A stretch of 64,000 nucleotides of DNA. It comes from Microlunatus elymi (GTDB lineage Bacteria; Actinomycetota; Actinomycetes; Propionibacteriales; Propionibacteriaceae). Position numbers and translations under genes: made by a program. The notes below the pieces were generated by a model. That model searched no databases. It was not told where the DNA came from and saw only the letters and a list, made by a program, of their open reading frames with translations. The DNA lies in NCBI RefSeq assembly GCF_007362775.1, contig NZ_CP041692.1:4216001-4280000 (forward strand). The letters are read 5' to 3'. Shown in pieces: positions 49,580-61,685 of the stretch (its first letter is position 1; each line of letters begins with the position of its first letter).

Positions 49580-51088
49580 CTATTTACTCGCCTTATGCTC
49601 GCGCCAGGTCCGCTCGAACGGCAGCCGCCAGGCGTGCGGGGCGATCAGTTGGTGGATCGCGTTCGGGCCCCAGGATCCCTGCGGGTACGGCTTGACCGGG
49701 GGCGGCATCTTCAGCAGCCACTCCGAGCGTTCCCACAGCGCCTCGATGCCCTCGGCGGTGGTGAACAGGGTGTGATCGCCGCGCATCGCGTCCAGCAACA
49801 ACCGCTCGTACGCCTCCAGCACGTCCGCGGCACGATCGGTCTCGTCGGTGGAGAACTGCATGCTCAGCTTGTCCAGCCGCATCCCCGGGCCGGGACGCTT
49901 GCCGTAGAAGGACAGCGACACCTTGGACTCGTCGGCCAGGTCGAAGGTCAGATGGTCCGGCCCCTGGGAGCCCACTCCGGAGCCCCCGGGGAACATCGAC
50001 TTCGGCGCCTCCTTGAAGGCGATCGAGATGATCCGCTGGCCCTCCGCCAATCGCTTGCCGGTACGCAGGTAGAACGGCACCCCGGCCCAGCGCCAGTTGT
50101 CGATGCCCACCTTGAGGGCGATGAAGGTCTCGGTCTCGGAGTCCCGGGCGACACCCTCCTCCTGCCGGTAGCCCATGTACTGACCGCGGACGACCTGGGC
50201 CGGATCGATCATCTCCAGCGACCGAAAGACCTTGTTCTTCTCCTCGCTGATCGCCCGCGACTCCAACGCGGTCGGGCTCTCCATCGCGACGAACGCGAGC
50301 ACCTGGAACAGGTGGGTGACCACCATGTCCTTGTACGCCCCGGTCGCCTCGTAGAAGTTGGCGCGCCGATCCAGCCCGAGGGTCTCGGGAATGTCGATCT
50401 GTACGTGGTCGATGAAGTTGCGATTCCAGATCGGCTCGAACAGCCCGTTGGCGAAGCGGAAGGCGAGAATGTTCAGCGCCGCTTCCTTGCCCAGGAAGTG
50501 ATCGATCCGGAAGATCTGATCCTCGTCGAAGGTCTCGTGCACCTGGTTGTTGAGCTTGATCGCACTGGCCAGGTCGGTGCCGAACGGCTTCTCCATGATC
50601 ACCCGGGACCGCTCCACCAGGTCGGCGTCGCGCAAGGTGTTGATCACGATCGGCGCAGCGGCCGGCGGCACGCTCATGTAATGGATCCGCTGTGCCGGGC
50701 CGCCGAGCCGTTCCTCGGCCGCCTTGACCGCAGCGGCCAGCCCTTCGGCACCGGCCGAGGTCGGCACATAGGTCAGTTTCTCGGCGAACCGGAACCACTG
50801 ATCACGCTCCAGCTGCCGGTGGCTGAATTCACGGATGGCCTGGGAGGCGAACTTCCGGAACTCCTCGTCGGTCATGTCCTCCAGCGACGTACCGACCACC
50901 TCCATGTCGGGCACCAGCTCCGACAGGGACAAGTGCGCCAGCCCGGGCAGCAGCTTGCGCCGGGCCAGATCGCCGGTGGCGCCGAAGAGCACGATCACAT
51001 GCGGCGCGACCGGTTGGTCCTCACGCAGCGACGGATGAGATCCGGGTGCCGGGTAGGCGATGGTCTGGACTTGCGTGGGATCACTCAC
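49580..51088 (-). CDS. zwf: glucose-6-phosphate dehydrogenase
   Basis: A 502-aa enzyme of the oxidative pentose phosphate pathway that makes NADPH. The NADP-binding motif is GATGDLARRK (36-45). The substrate motif is RIDHFLGKEAALNI. The C-terminal domain has WAGVPFYLRTGKRL and DAMRGDHTLFT. The length fits the family. No tal, tkt or opcA gene is next to it in this window. Confidence 0.95.
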   Translation of the reverse strand: MSDPTQVQTIAYPAPGSHPSLREDQPVAPHVIVLFGATGDLARRKLLPGLAHLSLSELVPDMEVVGTSLEDMTDEEFRKFASQAIREFSHRQLERDQWFRFAEKLTYVPTSAGAEGLAAAVKAAEERLGGPAQRIHYMSVPPAAAPIVINTLRDADLVERSRVIMEKPFGTDLASAIKLNNQVHETFDEDQIFRIDHFLGKEAALNILAFRFANGLFEPIWNRNFIDHVQIDIPETLGLDRRANFYEATGAYKDMVVTHLFQVLAFVAMESPTALESRAISEEKNKVFRSLEMIDPAQVVRGQYMGYRQEEGVARDSETETFIALKVGIDNWRWAGVPFYLRTGKRLAEGQRIISIAFKEAPKSMFPGGSGVGSQGPDHLTFDLADESKVSLSFYGKRPGPGMRLDKLSMQFSTDETDRAADVLEAYERLLLDAMRGDHTLFTTAEGIEALWERSEWLLKMPPPVKPYPQGSWGPNAIHQLIAPHAWRLPFERTWREHKASK

Positions 51089-51174
51089 GGGTCCGATGCT
51101 GCCACTTGAGCCGCTGTTTGTCTTCCGCGGGTCTGGCCGCGCCGGAGCGGTCGTCCGGGCGTGACTCGGCAGGT

Positions 51175-52104
51175 CTAGGCCTGCCAGCAGGTCAAGGGTG
51201 CCGCCTGCTTCGCGTGCCCCAACGGGGCCAGCGCGTACATGTCCTCCAGCGTCCGCAGCACGTCGTAGTGGTCGATCGGCTGACCGTAGACGCCGGGCCG
51301 GACCATCGGGCCGACCAGGATCGTCGGGATGTGATTGACCGGGGTGTCACGGTCCTCGTCGAAGGTCACGATCAGCAGGCTGTTGTGCGTCCGGGCCCAG
51401 TTCACAAAGCGCGGCAGCACCCGGCTAGCCCAGGCGTCACCGGACGAGATCGGGCAGGAGTGCATCGAGTGGCACAGGCTCGGGATCAGGAACGAGACCG
51501 TCGGCAGCTTCGACAGGTCGGCCGGCAGAGCGTTGAACGGGCGGTTCACGCTCGCCGGGATGTTGCTGAAGTCGATCCAGGGTGTACGAGCGAGGGTGTC
51601 ACGCTGCAACCGGCTGCAACTGGTGTGTCCGGCCGGCGGCCGGTCCGATGTCGGCAGGTCCTCCGTGTAGCCGGAGAACGTGTGGCCGGCGTTGAGCAGC
51701 TGCCGGACGAGGTTGGGCCGCGGGCCGAGATGATCGGGACACTTGTCGTTCTTCACACCCTGGGTCGATCCCGACAGCAGCGCCACATAGTTCGGCTGGC
51801 TCGGATGGGTGACGCCGTGGCTGTGGTCGTAGGACGCGCCCATCCGGGCCAGTGAATTGAGGTACGGGGCCGATCGACGCCCGATGATCTGGGACTCGCC
51901 CTGATTCTCGAACATCACCACGACCACGTGATCGGGGCTGGGGACGACCTGGCCCGGCTTCGGCACAGCGGGCCGACCGGAAGCGCTGCGAACGACCGAG
52001 TGCGCGGGCGTCTCGTGCACCACGGCGAACCAGACCAGGATCAGCGCGAACACCGCGACCACCACCGGCCGGAACCACCGCGGACGCCCCAGGATCGTAC
52101 GCAT
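51175..52104 (-). CDS. exported phosphoesterase family protein
   Basis: A 309-aa protein with an N-terminal membrane anchor (VVVAVFALILVWFAVV, residues about 14-29) and an extracellular phosphoesterase domain related to acid phosphatases/phospholipase C. It has DHVVVVMFENQGESQIIG with metal-binding Glu and Asn, GVTHPSQPNYVALLSGST, and the C-terminal LLIVTFDEDRDTPVNHIPTI with metal-binding Asp and Glu. Cys residues may pair outside. It stands alone. Confidence 0.87.
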   Translation of the reverse strand: MRTILGRPRWFRPVVVAVFALILVWFAVVHETPAHSVVRSASGRPAVPKPGQVVPSPDHVVVVMFENQGESQIIGRRSAPYLNSLARMGASYDHSHGVTHPSQPNYVALLSGSTQGVKNDKCPDHLGPRPNLVRQLLNAGHTFSGYTEDLPTSDRPPAGHTSCSRLQRDTLARTPWIDFSNIPASVNRPFNALPADLSKLPTVSFLIPSLCHSMHSCPISSGDAWASRVLPRFVNWARTHNSLLIVTFDEDRDTPVNHIPTILVGPMVRPGVYGQPIDHYDVLRTLEDMYALAPLGHAKQAAPLTCWQA

Positions 52105-52203
52105 GATGCAGTCCCCCTCCCCACGCTCCTACTACACAAACTGTAGTAACCGCGTGTGGCCGGGCTCAGCCCCGACTCAATGCCGCGAAGTCAACGACCC
52201 GAA

Positions 52204-53373
52204 TCAGGTGATCTTGATCGGGTGCGTGACCGGCACCCCGACCCGGTACGGCAGATGCAGATAGCTCGGTGCGTCCAGCACGATCAACTCCGGCCGGCAG
52301 CCGACGCCGACCCGGCCGATGTCTTCCCGCCGCACGGACTTCGCGGCGCCGACTGTCGCCGCCCGGATCGCCTGCTCGGTGGTCAAACCGCACTCGCGGA
52401 CGGCCAGAGCGATCATCAGCGGCATCGAACTGGAGTTGCAGGTGCCGGGGTTGCAGTCGGTGGCCAGCGCGATCGTGACGCCTGCATCGATCAGGGCACC
52501 GGCGTCGGGATAGGGCGAATGCGTGCAGAATTCCACCCCGGGCAGCAAAGTAGCGACCGTGTCCGAGCCGGCCAGCAGGTCGATGTCGGCCCGGGTCAGA
52601 TAGGTGCAGTGATCAACACTGGCCGCGCCCAACTCGACCGCCAACCGCACACCGGGCCCCGGACCGAGCTGATTGCCGTGCACCCGGGGCAGCAGCCCGG
52701 CCGCGATCCCGGCCTGCAGGATCCGCCGGGATTGGTCCTCGGTGAACGCGTGCGGGCTGTGCGGTTCGCAGAACACGTCGATCCAGCGCGCGTACGGAGC
52801 ACAAGCCGCAAGCATCTCTCCGGTCACCAGCTCCACGTAGGCGCTCCGGTCTCCGCGGGCCTCCGGTGGCACCACATGACCGCCGAGGAAGGTCGTCTCG
52901 GCGGTGAACTCCGCAGCGATCCGCAGCATCCGCTGCTCGTCGGCGACGGACAGTCCGTAGCCGCTCTTGATCTCCACCGTCCCCGTCCCCTGGGCGCGAA
53001 GCTCGCGGATCCGCTGTGCCAGCAGGGATCTGAGCTCGTCGTCGCTCGCCGAGCGGGTGGCCTCGACGGTGACCGCGATGCCGCCGCCGTCGTAGGGGGT
53101 GCCCGCCATCCGAGCGGCGAACTCCGCGGAGCGATCACCGGCGTAGACCAGGTGGGTATGGCTGTCGACGAAGGCCGGCAGCACGCACCGGCCCTGCACG
53201 TCGATCCGCCGATCTGCCTCCGGCGCCCGTCCGGCCGGGCCGACCCAGGCGATCTGCTCGTCGTCGACGATCATCGCCGCGTTGTTGATCAGGCCCAGCT
53301 GACCGGTGGCGAGTTCATGATCAGGATCGTTGGTGATCAGTTCCCCGATGCCGGTGATCACGGTACTGCTCAC
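52204..53373 (-). CDS. hutI: imidazolonepropionase
   Basis: A 389-aa amidohydrolase-fold enzyme that opens imidazolone propionate to N-formimidoyl-glutamate, step three of histidine breakdown. It shows [60 protein letters not shown] and [13 protein letters not shown] chose GTG 53373, which overlaps the hutF stop as GTGA and has GGAGG six bases upstream, over GTG 53385. It is the last gene of the hut operon. Confidence 0.93.
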   Translation of the reverse strand: MSSTVITGIGELITNDPDHELATGQLGLINNAAMIVDDEQIAWVGPAGRAPEADRRIDVQGRCVLPAFVDSHTHLVYAGDRSAEFAARMAGTPYDGGGIAVTVEATRSASDDELRSLLAQRIRELRAQGTGTVEIKSGYGLSVADEQRMLRIAAEFTAETTFLGGHVVPPEARGDRSAYVELVTGEMLAACAPYARWIDVFCEPHSPHAFTEDQSRRILQAGIAAGLLPRVHGNQLGPGPGVRLAVELGAASVDHCTYLTRADIDLLAGSDTVATLLPGVEFCTHSPYPDAGALIDAGVTIALATDCNPGTCNSSSMPLMIALAVRECGLTTEQAIRAATVGAAKSVRREDIGRVGVGCRPELIVLDAPSYLHLPYRVGVPVTHPIKIT

Positions 53374-54731
53374 GGCTGCCTCCACAGGGGTTCGATCGCG
53401 TCGGCGAGCAGCCGGCCGACGTCGCCGAGCCGATGCCGATGATCATCGACCACGACCATCCCGCCGGTGATCACGGTGTGCACGTCGGACGCGGTCGCGG
53501 CCATGATCAACTGGCCCGGCTCGGCGCCGGCGGTGCGGATCGAATCGGTTCGGACCGCGACCAGGTCGGCCCGACTGCCGACCTCGAGCCGGCCGGCGTC
53601 GGGCCAGCCGATGCTGTCGTGCGCGGTGGCGGCCTTGATCAACTCCGCCGGGATGAAGCGACCGCGGTGTCCGGTGGCGAGTCGTTCGTGCAGTTCCAGT
53701 GCGCGGGCCTCGGCGAAGAAGTCGATCATGGCGTGCTGGTCGGTGCCGAGGCTGAGCGGCGCGCCGGCATCGGCCAATGCCCGGGCCGGGCCGATACCGT
53801 CGGCCAGATCGGCCTCGGTGGACGGGCAGAAGCAGGCCGTCGTACGGGTCCGGCCGAGTTCGGCGACGTCGGCAGCCTCCAGGTGGGTCGCGTGCACCGC
53901 GGTGGTGCGCCGGCCCAGGGCGTCGGCCTCGGCCAGCAGCGCGGTCGGGGTCATACCGTAGAAGTCCTTGCAGGCTTGGTTTTCTGCCGGTTGTTCGGAC
54001 AGGTGAACGTGCAGCGGCCGGTCGGCTGCGGCGGACGCGACCGTATGCAGTTGATCACGCGGCACGGCGCGTACGGAGTGGATCGCGGCACCGATCCGCG
54101 TGTTGTCGTCCGGCGTCAGCTTGGACGTGCGGGCGGCCCAGGCGTCCGCGTCGCCGTCGCCGAATCTCAACTGCGGACCTGACAGTGCTTGGTGGCCCTG
54201 GCCGGTGAGTCCGCCCGCCAGGTAGCAGGTGTCCAACAGGGTCAGCCGGATGCCCGCCTCGGCAGCGGCCTGTCGCAGTGCGGCCGCCATCGCATTCGGA
54301 TCCGTGTAGGGCGAGCCGTCCGGATTGTGATGCAGGTAGTGGAATTCGCCGACCGCGGTGATGCCGGACAGGGCCATCTCGGCGTAGGTGGCTCGGGCCA
54401 GCCGCAGATACGAGTCCGGATCGAGTCGGGCGGCCACCTCGTACATCGCCGTCCGCCAGGTCCAGAAGTTCTCCACCCCACCGGCGGATCCTTGCCCGAG
54501 CGGTGTCCTGAGCTTGTCGAAGGGCTGATGGGTACGACCGCGCAGCGCCCGGTGAAAGGCATGGCTGTGGCAGTTGGCGAAACCGGGGAACAGCACGCCC
54601 GGCAGGCGATGCGCACTGCCCGGTTCGGCCCCGGTGATGATCTTGGTCCAGCGTCCGTCCTGTTCGGTGAGCAGCACGTTGTCGGCCGGGCCGGTCGGAA
54701 GACACGCGTGCTCGGCCCAGTAGTCGGTCAT
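53370..54731 (-). CDS. hutF: formimidoylglutamate deiminase
   Basis: A 453-aa amidohydrolase that converts N-formimidoyl-glutamate to N-formyl-glutamate and ammonia. It shows [87 protein letters not shown] and [19 protein letters not shown]. Between RGRTH and VENFW it has an extra in-frame stretch ([17 protein letters not shown]) encoded by a repeat unit. ATG 54731 overlaps the M20 gene stop as ATGA. Confidence 0.93.
   Translation of the reverse strand: MTDYWAEHACLPTGPADNVLLTEQDGRWTKIITGAEPGSAHRLPGVLFPGFANCHSHAFHRALRGRTHQPFDKLRTPLGQGSAGGVENFWTWRTAMYEVAARLDPDSYLRLARATYAEMALSGITAVGEFHYLHHNPDGSPYTDPNAMAAALRQAAAEAGIRLTLLDTCYLAGGLTGQGHQALSGPQLRFGDGDADAWAARTSKLTPDDNTRIGAAIHSVRAVPRDQLHTVASAAADRPLHVHLSEQPAENQACKDFYGMTPTALLAEADALGRRTTAVHATHLEAADVAELGRTRTTACFCPSTEADLADGIGPARALADAGAPLSLGTDQHAMIDFFAEARALELHERLATGHRGRFIPAELIKAATAHDSIGWPDAGRLEVGSRADLVAVRTDSIRTAGAEPGQLIMAATASDVHTVITGGMVVVDDHRHRLGDVGRLLADAIEPLWRQP
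54506..54524. repeat. CCTGAGCTTGTCGAAGG-type repeat inside hutF
   Basis: TCCTGAGCTTGTCGAAGGG lies within the hutF coding sequence and encodes PFDKLRT on the minus strand. The same word, slightly changed, occurs at 57430-57447 and 59137-59153 in gaps of this operon. Confidence 0.75.
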
Positions 54732-55924
54732 CCGGTCAGCCCCCTGATCACCGTGGTGAGGGCGGCGACGCCGGCGTGGCAGTCCTGCGGACTGGCGTAC
54801 TCGCGGGGCGAGTGGGAGATGCCGGTGGGGTTGCAGACGAACAGCATGGTGGCCGGGATCCCTGCGGTGGCAAGGATTCCAGCGTCGTGCCCGGCGCCGG
54901 TGCCGAGCATCGGGACGTGCCCGCCGAGCAGTTCCCTGACTCGCCCGGTGAGCCCGGGATCGAAGCTGGTGGTCGCCGTCCAGGACTCCTCACCGACGGT
55001 GCCGCCAAGACCGTTCACCACCCGGGAGATCTCCGCCACGGCCGCGCGCACGTTGCGTTCGTCCGGCCCTCGAGCATCGAGCCAGCAGACCACCCGGGAC
55101 GGAATCGCGTTCACCCCACCGGGCTCGACCCGGACCTTGCCGACCGTGGCCACGCAGTCGTGTGCTTCGGCGCTCTGCCGGGCGGCTTCGACGGCAACGG
55201 CGCAGGAAAGCATGGCGTCGCGGCGATCCTCCAGCCGGGTGGTGCCGGCATGGTTGGCCTCCCCCGGCAGCTCCAGCCGCCAGCGGCCGTGCGGCCAGAT
55301 GCCGGTGCCGACGGCGACCGCGGCGTCCCGGTCGATCAAGCCTCGGCCCTGTTCGACATGCAGCTCGACGAAGCCGGCGATCCGCCGCAGGGTTGCCGGG
55401 TCCCGGCCGATGTCGACGGCTCGGCCGGCCGCTCGCATCGCCTCGGCCATGCTGATTCCGTCGGCGTCGGTCAGCCCCAGGGCGCGTTCGGCCGACATCG
55501 CCCCGGTGATCACCCGGGAGCCGGCGCAGGCGACGCCGAATCGGGCTCCTTCCTCGTCGGCGAAGTTGACCACGCCGATCGGCCGGGCCGGCCGGAATCC
55601 CTCACGCTGCAAGCGATCGACGGCCGCCAGTGCACTGATCACACCCAGTGGTCCGTCGTAGGCGCCGCCGTCGGGGACCGAGTCCAGGTGGGAGCCGGAG
55701 ACGATGCCGGGCATGCCGTCCGGATCACCCCACCAGGCCCACTGATTGCCCAGCCGGTCCTCGGTCAGTTCCAGTCGCCGAGATCTGCACTCGGCGGCGA
55801 ACCAGTCCCGCAGCAACGCGTCCTCGGGTGTCCAGGCGTAGCGGCGATAGCCGCCGGTGTGCTCGTTGCGCCCGATCGGCAGTAGCTCGGACCACATCCG
55901 GTCGAATTGGTCGGTCATGATCAT
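54728..55924 (-). CDS. M20-family amidohydrolase (allantoate amidohydrolase/N-carbamoylase-like)
   Basis: A 398-aa dinuclear metal hydrolase of the AllC/HyuC group. It has GSHLDSVPDGGAYDGPLGV (metal His and Asp), VVNFADEEGARFGVACAGS (catalytic Glu pair), FVELHVEQGRGL (metal His), a dimerisation domain with GEANHAGTTRLEDRRDA, and GAGHDAGILA and SHSPREYAS at the end. It can cleave N-carbamoyl, N-formyl or amidino groups. In this hut operon with HutF but no HutG it may deformylate N-formyl-glutamate. ATGs at 55924 and 55918 are both possible. It lies 10 bp after the permease. Confidence 0.88.
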   Translation of the reverse strand: MIMTDQFDRMWSELLPIGRNEHTGGYRRYAWTPEDALLRDWFAAECRSRRLELTEDRLGNQWAWWGDPDGMPGIVSGSHLDSVPDGGAYDGPLGVISALAAVDRLQREGFRPARPIGVVNFADEEGARFGVACAGSRVITGAMSAERALGLTDADGISMAEAMRAAGRAVDIGRDPATLRRIAGFVELHVEQGRGLIDRDAAVAVGTGIWPHGRWRLELPGEANHAGTTRLEDRRDAMLSCAVAVEAARQSAEAHDCVATVGKVRVEPGGVNAIPSRVVCWLDARGPDERNVRAAVAEISRVVNGLGGTVGEESWTATTSFDPGLTGRVRELLGGHVPMLGTGAGHDAGILATAGIPATMLFVCNPTGISHSPREYASPQDCHAGVAALTTVIRGLTG

Positions 55925-55934
55925 CGCGGCGCGC

Positions 55935-57395
55935 TCAGCCCTGCAGGTCGGGCGCCGCGGCCTCCTCTGCTGTGTCGGTGGTCGTCGGGCGGTCGAAGGG
56001 GATCAGCCGATCGGGTGGACTGCTGGTGCGCTTGGCCCACGGGTAGTAGACGGCCGCGGTCAGCAACAGCCCTACCAGCCAGGAAATGTCGGCACCGCCC
56101 AGCGCCTTGGTGATCGGACCGGTGTAGAGCGACTGCGCCAGGAACGGAATCTGCGCCAGTACGCCGACGGCGTAGCTGATCAACGCGGTGGCGTTCCAGG
56201 ATCCGTAGCGGCCGTGCCGGTCGTAGAGCGCCGGGATGTCCACCCGTTCCTTGGAGACCAAGTAGTAGTCGACCAGGTTGATCGCACTCCACGGTGTGAA
56301 GACCATCAGCAACAGCAGCACGAAATTCTTGAAGTTGCTCAGGAAATCTGCGCTGGCGACCAACGCGATGATCACCGATACGGCCAGGAAGCAGAACACG
56401 CAGATCATCCGGACAGCCGGGCTGACCCGGTCCCGCTTCAGGAATGCGGTGGCCGTGGTCAGGATCGTCATCGAACCTCCGTACGCGTTCAGTGTGTTGA
56501 CGGTCAACTTGCCGATCACGATCACCAGATAGATGATCAACGCGATCGCGGCCGGTCCGGCCAGGGTGCCGATGAAACCGACCTGGCTGTCCAGGAAGGT
56601 GCTGTTGGGCACCGAGGCGATCAGCGCGCCCAAGGACATCGACCACATCGAACCGATCACGCTGCCGGCGAAGGTGGCGCCGAAAGTCTTCCGCTCCGGC
56701 GTATCGGCCGGCAGGTAGCGGGAGTAGTCGGCCACGTACGGGCCGTAGGTCAGCTGCCAGCCGGCGCCGAGCGAGATCGCCAGCAGGAAGCTGACGATGT
56801 CGAAGTGCGGGTTGCCGAGCAGGGTGTGCGCACCCTCGTCGACGAAGATCTTGATCGTCAGGTAGAGGAAGCCGAGGATCCCCAGCACGGTGGCGATCCG
56901 TCCCAGAGCGTGGATCCAGCGATAGCCGAACGCGGCCACCACGAACGTCAGCGCACCGAAGATCACAATCCCGATCGCCGGGGCGGAGACATGCAGGATG
57001 GCGTTGATCGCCTGGCCGGACAGCACGGTACCGGTGGCGGCGAAGCCGAGGTACATGATGATCACCAGAATCAACGGGATGCCGGCACCGAGCACGCCGA
57101 ACTGGGCCCGGCTGCTGATCATCTGCGGCAGCCCGAGCCGCGGACCCTGGGCCGAATGCAGTGCCATCACCGCACCGCCGGCCAGGTTGCCGATCAGCAG
57201 TCCGACGATCGCCCAGATCGCGTGCGCGCCGAACACCACCGCGAGTGCCCCGTCGACCACCGCGGTGACCTGCATGTTGGCGCCGAACCACAGGGTGAAC
57301 TGATTGAACGGTCTGCCGTGCCGTTCGCTCGCCGGCACCGGATCGATCGTGCGCCGCTCGATCCCGCGGATTTCTGTACTGCTGGTTGTCGTCAT
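55935..57395 (-). CDS. NCS1-family cytosine/purine permease
   Basis: A 486-aa transporter with about 12 membrane helices. Landmarks are FNQFTLWFGANMQVTAVVDG (helix 1), GPRLGLPQMISSRAQFG (the conserved GPR..PQM motif), YLGFAATGTVLSGQAINAI, GWQLTYGPYVADYSRYLP and FTPWSAINLVDYYLVSKERV. NCS1 proteins import purines, cytosine, hydantoin or allantoin with H+ or Na+. Placed inside the hut operon, it may import histidine or urocanate. ATG 57395 follows AGGAAGG. Confidence 0.92.
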   Translation of the reverse strand: MTTTSSTEIRGIERRTIDPVPASERHGRPFNQFTLWFGANMQVTAVVDGALAVVFGAHAIWAIVGLLIGNLAGGAVMALHSAQGPRLGLPQMISSRAQFGVLGAGIPLILVIIMYLGFAATGTVLSGQAINAILHVSAPAIGIVIFGALTFVVAAFGYRWIHALGRIATVLGILGFLYLTIKIFVDEGAHTLLGNPHFDIVSFLLAISLGAGWQLTYGPYVADYSRYLPADTPERKTFGATFAGSVIGSMWSMSLGALIASVPNSTFLDSQVGFIGTLAGPAAIALIIYLVIVIGKLTVNTLNAYGGSMTILTTATAFLKRDRVSPAVRMICVFCFLAVSVIIALVASADFLSNFKNFVLLLLMVFTPWSAINLVDYYLVSKERVDIPALYDRHGRYGSWNATALISYAVGVLAQIPFLAQSLYTGPITKALGGADISWLVGLLLTAAVYYPWAKRTSSPPDRLIPFDRPTTTDTAEEAAAPDLQG

Positions 57396-57429
57396 CGATC
57401 AACCTTCCTGTCGAAGATCCCTCACCTGG

Positions 57430-57447
57430 TCCCTGAGCCTGTCGAAG
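57430..57447. repeat. CCTGAGCCTGTCGAAG-type repeat
   Basis: TCCCTGAGCCTGTCGAAG in the 58-bp gap between hutU and the permease. It is the second member of the set seen in hutF and before hutU. Confidence 0.7.
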
Positions 57448-57453
57448 AACCTT

Positions 57454-59112
<1,659 letters not shown>

Positions 59113-59136
59113 GATCATCTTCCTTTCCACAGAGGG

Positions 59137-59153
59137 TCCTGCGCTTGTCGAAG
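59137..59153. repeat. CCTGCGCTTGTCGAAG-type repeat
   Basis: TCCTGCGCTTGTCGAAG in the gap between hutH and hutU. Third member of the CCTGAGCxTGTCGAAG set. Confidence 0.65.
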
Positions 59154-59158
59154 AACCG

Positions 59159-60703
59159 CTAACCCAACTCACCGACAACCCCCTGTGCCGCCGCAACCGC
59201 ACGACCCTCGGCAACCACCGACACCGCCGCCTCGATCTCCGGCGCCAGGAACCGATCCGGTCCGGGACCCTGGGTGTGCTTGCGCAGTTCGCTGATCACC
59301 GCTCGACTGGCGGGAGAGGGGTCCAGCGGTGCCCGTAGTTCGAGACCTCGAGCGGCGGTGAGCAACTCGATCGCCAGCACTCGGGTCAGCCCGTCGATCG
59401 CGCGCCGCAGCTTGCGGGCCGCCGACCACCCCATGGAGACGTGATCTTCCTGCATCGCGCTGCTCGGGATCGAGTCTGCCGATGCGGGGTTGGCCAGCCG
59501 CTTCAGCTCGGACACGATCGCCGCCTGGGTGTACTGCGCGATCATGTGCCCGGAGTCGACTCCGGGATCGTCGGCCAGGAAGGGCGGCAGGCCGTTGCTG
59601 CGTGCCTTGTCCAGGAACCGATCCGTACGACGTTCGCTCATGCTGGCCACATCGGCGGTCACGATCGCCAAGAAGTCCAGCACATAGGCGATCGGGGCGC
59701 CGTGGAAGTTGCCGTTGGACTCGACCCGACCGTCGTCGGTGACCACCGGATTGTCGATCGCCGAGGCGAGTTCGCGCAGAGCAACGGTCTCGGCATGATC
59801 AACAGTGTCCCGAGCGGCGCCGTTGACCTGCGGCGCACAACGCAACGAATAGGCATCCTGCACCCGTGTGCAGGCTGCCGGATCGCGGTGGGACTCGCGG
59901 ATCGGACTGTCGGCCATCAGCCGGCGCAGGTTGCCGGCGCTGATCGACTGGCCCGGGTGCGGCCGCAGCCGCTGAAGATCATCGGCGAAGACGTCGTCGG
60001 TGCCGAGGAGCCCCTCGACACTCATCGAGGTGGCGAGGTCGGCGGTGATCAACAACCGCCGCAGGTCGGTGATGGCCAAGATCAACATCCCGAGCATGCC
60101 GTCGGTGCCGTTGATGAGTGCCAGCCCTTCTTTCTCCACCAGCTCGACCGGCTCGATGCCGTACTCGGGCAGCGCGTCGGCGGTGTGGCGGCGTACGCCG
60201 TAGCGATCCCGCAGCTCGCCCTCGCCCATGATCGCCAACGCGCAATGCGCGAGCGGAGCAAGATCACCGGAGCAGCCGAGCGATCCGTACTCGTGCACGA
60301 CCGGGGTGAGTCCGGCGTTCAGCAGCGCGGCATAGGTGTCGGCGATCACCGGGCGGACACCGGTGTGCCCGGTCGCCAGGGTGGACAACCGCAGCAGCAT
60401 CAGCGCCCGGACCACCTCCGTCTCCACCTCCGGCCCGGAGCCGGCGGCGTGGGAGCGGATCAGACTGCGCTGGAGCTGGGTCCGGGACTCGGCCGGGATG
60501 TGCCGGGTGGCCAGCGCGCCGAAGCCGGTGGAGACGCCGTAGTGCGGGATGGTGTCGGCCGCGAGGCCTTGGACCACGGCCCGGCTGGCCGCCATCGCCG
60601 ACCGCGCGGAGTCGCTCAACCGAACGGCTGCCTGATGCCGCGCGACGGCGACCACGTCATCGAAACTGACCGGTCCGGTACCGATCTCCACCTCAATTGC
60701 CAT
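59159..60703 (-). CDS. hutH: histidine ammonia-lyase
   Basis: A 514-aa enzyme that turns histidine into urocanate and ammonia. The MIO cofactor motif is G-S-L-G-C-S-G-D-L (Cys144-Ser145-Gly146, with Cys in place of the usual Ala). The catalytic Tyr is in [14 protein letters not shown] (Tyr55). Also seen are [39 protein letters not shown] and [12 protein letters not shown] 60703 was chosen over upstream codons. It heads the six-gene hut operon and is divergent from the IclR gene. Confidence 0.95.
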   Translation of the reverse strand: MAIEVEIGTGPVSFDDVVAVARHQAAVRLSDSARSAMAASRAVVQGLAADTIPHYGVSTGFGALATRHIPAESRTQLQRSLIRSHAAGSGPEVETEVVRALMLLRLSTLATGHTGVRPVIADTYAALLNAGLTPVVHEYGSLGCSGDLAPLAHCALAIMGEGELRDRYGVRRHTADALPEYGIEPVELVEKEGLALINGTDGMLGMLILAITDLRRLLITADLATSMSVEGLLGTDDVFADDLQRLRPHPGQSISAGNLRRLMADSPIRESHRDPAACTRVQDAYSLRCAPQVNGAARDTVDHAETVALRELASAIDNPVVTDDGRVESNGNFHGAPIAYVLDFLAIVTADVASMSERRTDRFLDKARSNGLPPFLADDPGVDSGHMIAQYTQAAIVSELKRLANPASADSIPSSAMQEDHVSMGWSAARKLRRAIDGLTRVLAIELLTAARGLELRAPLDPSPASRAVISELRKHTQGPGPDRFLAPEIEAAVSVVAEGRAVAAAQGVVGELG

Positions 60704-60796
60704 GGAGGTATTACATCCACGCCGCAGCATCCGCCGGCACCCCTGACGCGGCATACCTGTCTGGGATCTGAGACGTCACGCGCTCGACCAGGCAGA

Positions 60797-61579
60797 ATGC
60801 TCGGTGTGACCAACGTGCCCGCCGCGACCCAGGCGCTGGCCGTGCTGCAACTGCTGGCGCGGCACGCCGACCCGTTGCCTGCCGTCACGATCGCCCGCGA
60901 ACTGGACCTGCCGCGGTCCTCGACCTACCACCTGCTGGCGGTGCTGCGTGAGGCCGGCTTCGTCAGCCATCTCGGCGAAGATCGGCGTTGGGGACTCGGC
61001 ATCGCCGCGTACGAGTTGGGTTCGGCCTACTCGCGGCAGGCCCCGCTGCAGCGGATCGCCCGGCCGGTGCTGCGGCAGCTGGTGGACACCACCACGCACA
61101 CCGCACATCTGGTGATCCTGCACGGCAACGACGTGCTCTACGTGATCGAGGAACGAGCACCGCGCCGGCCGTCGCTGGTGACCGACGTCGGCGTCCGGCT
61201 GCCGGCACAGCTGACCGCATCCGGTTTGGCGATCCTGGCCGCGTTACCGGCACCCCAGGTGCGGGCGCTGTTCAGCGATCGCGCCGATTTCGTCGTCCGG
61301 CACGGTGGCGGGCCGCGATCCCTGACCGCGCTGCGTTCGGAGCTGGCGCAAGTCCGCCGCCGTGGCTACGCCAGTGAACAGGGCTCGGTCACGCCAGGGC
61401 TGTCCTCGGTCGGTGCCGCGGTCCATGATCACACCGGACATCCGGTGGCGGGGCTCGCCGTCACCTATCCCTACGACTCGCTCGGCCCCCACGAGCACGA
61501 GCGGATGGTTGCCGCCGTCCTGTCCTCGGCGGAGGACCTGAGCAGAAGGCTGGGTCACCGCGGCGAACTTGCTCGATAA
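60797..61579 (+). CDS. IclR-family transcriptional regulator
   Basis: A 260-aa regulator with an N-terminal winged helix (ATQALAVLQLLARHADPLPA, VTIARELDLPRSSTYHLLAV) and a C-terminal ligand domain (GLGIAAYELGSAYSRQAPLQ, HTAHLVILHGNDVLYVIEE, VRLPAQLTASGLAILAAL, GLSSVGAAVHDHTGHPVAGL). It is divergent from hutH across a 93-bp gap, so it probably controls the hut operon in response to urocanate or a related ligand. ATG 60797 or GTG 60806 may start it. Confidence 0.9.
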   Translation: MLGVTNVPAATQALAVLQLLARHADPLPAVTIARELDLPRSSTYHLLAVLREAGFVSHLGEDRRWGLGIAAYELGSAYSRQAPLQRIARPVLRQLVDTTTHTAHLVILHGNDVLYVIEERAPRRPSLVTDVGVRLPAQLTASGLAILAALPAPQVRALFSDRADFVVRHGGGPRSLTALRSELAQVRRRGYASEQGSVTPGLSSVGAAVHDHTGHPVAGLAVTYPYDSLGPHEHERMVAAVLSSAEDLSRRLGHRGELAR

Positions 61580-61685
61580 ACGGGCTGCATTCGGGCGAAG
61601 GGGAACCGCAGTTTCGTCGAGCAAGTCCGCGATCGGGTGACCGTAGCTAGGCTGCCGCCATCGGGTCTCGGAGGGGGTCACCCAG

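Noticed and set aside
49466-51109. 547-residue plus-strand frame opposite zwf
   Set aside because: Shadow of glucose-6-phosphate dehydrogenase, with no domain features.
60704-60796. IclR operator in the hutH promoter gap
   Set aside because: Only a weak GTCT..AGAC dyad near 60752-60767 is seen, too short to claim as a site.
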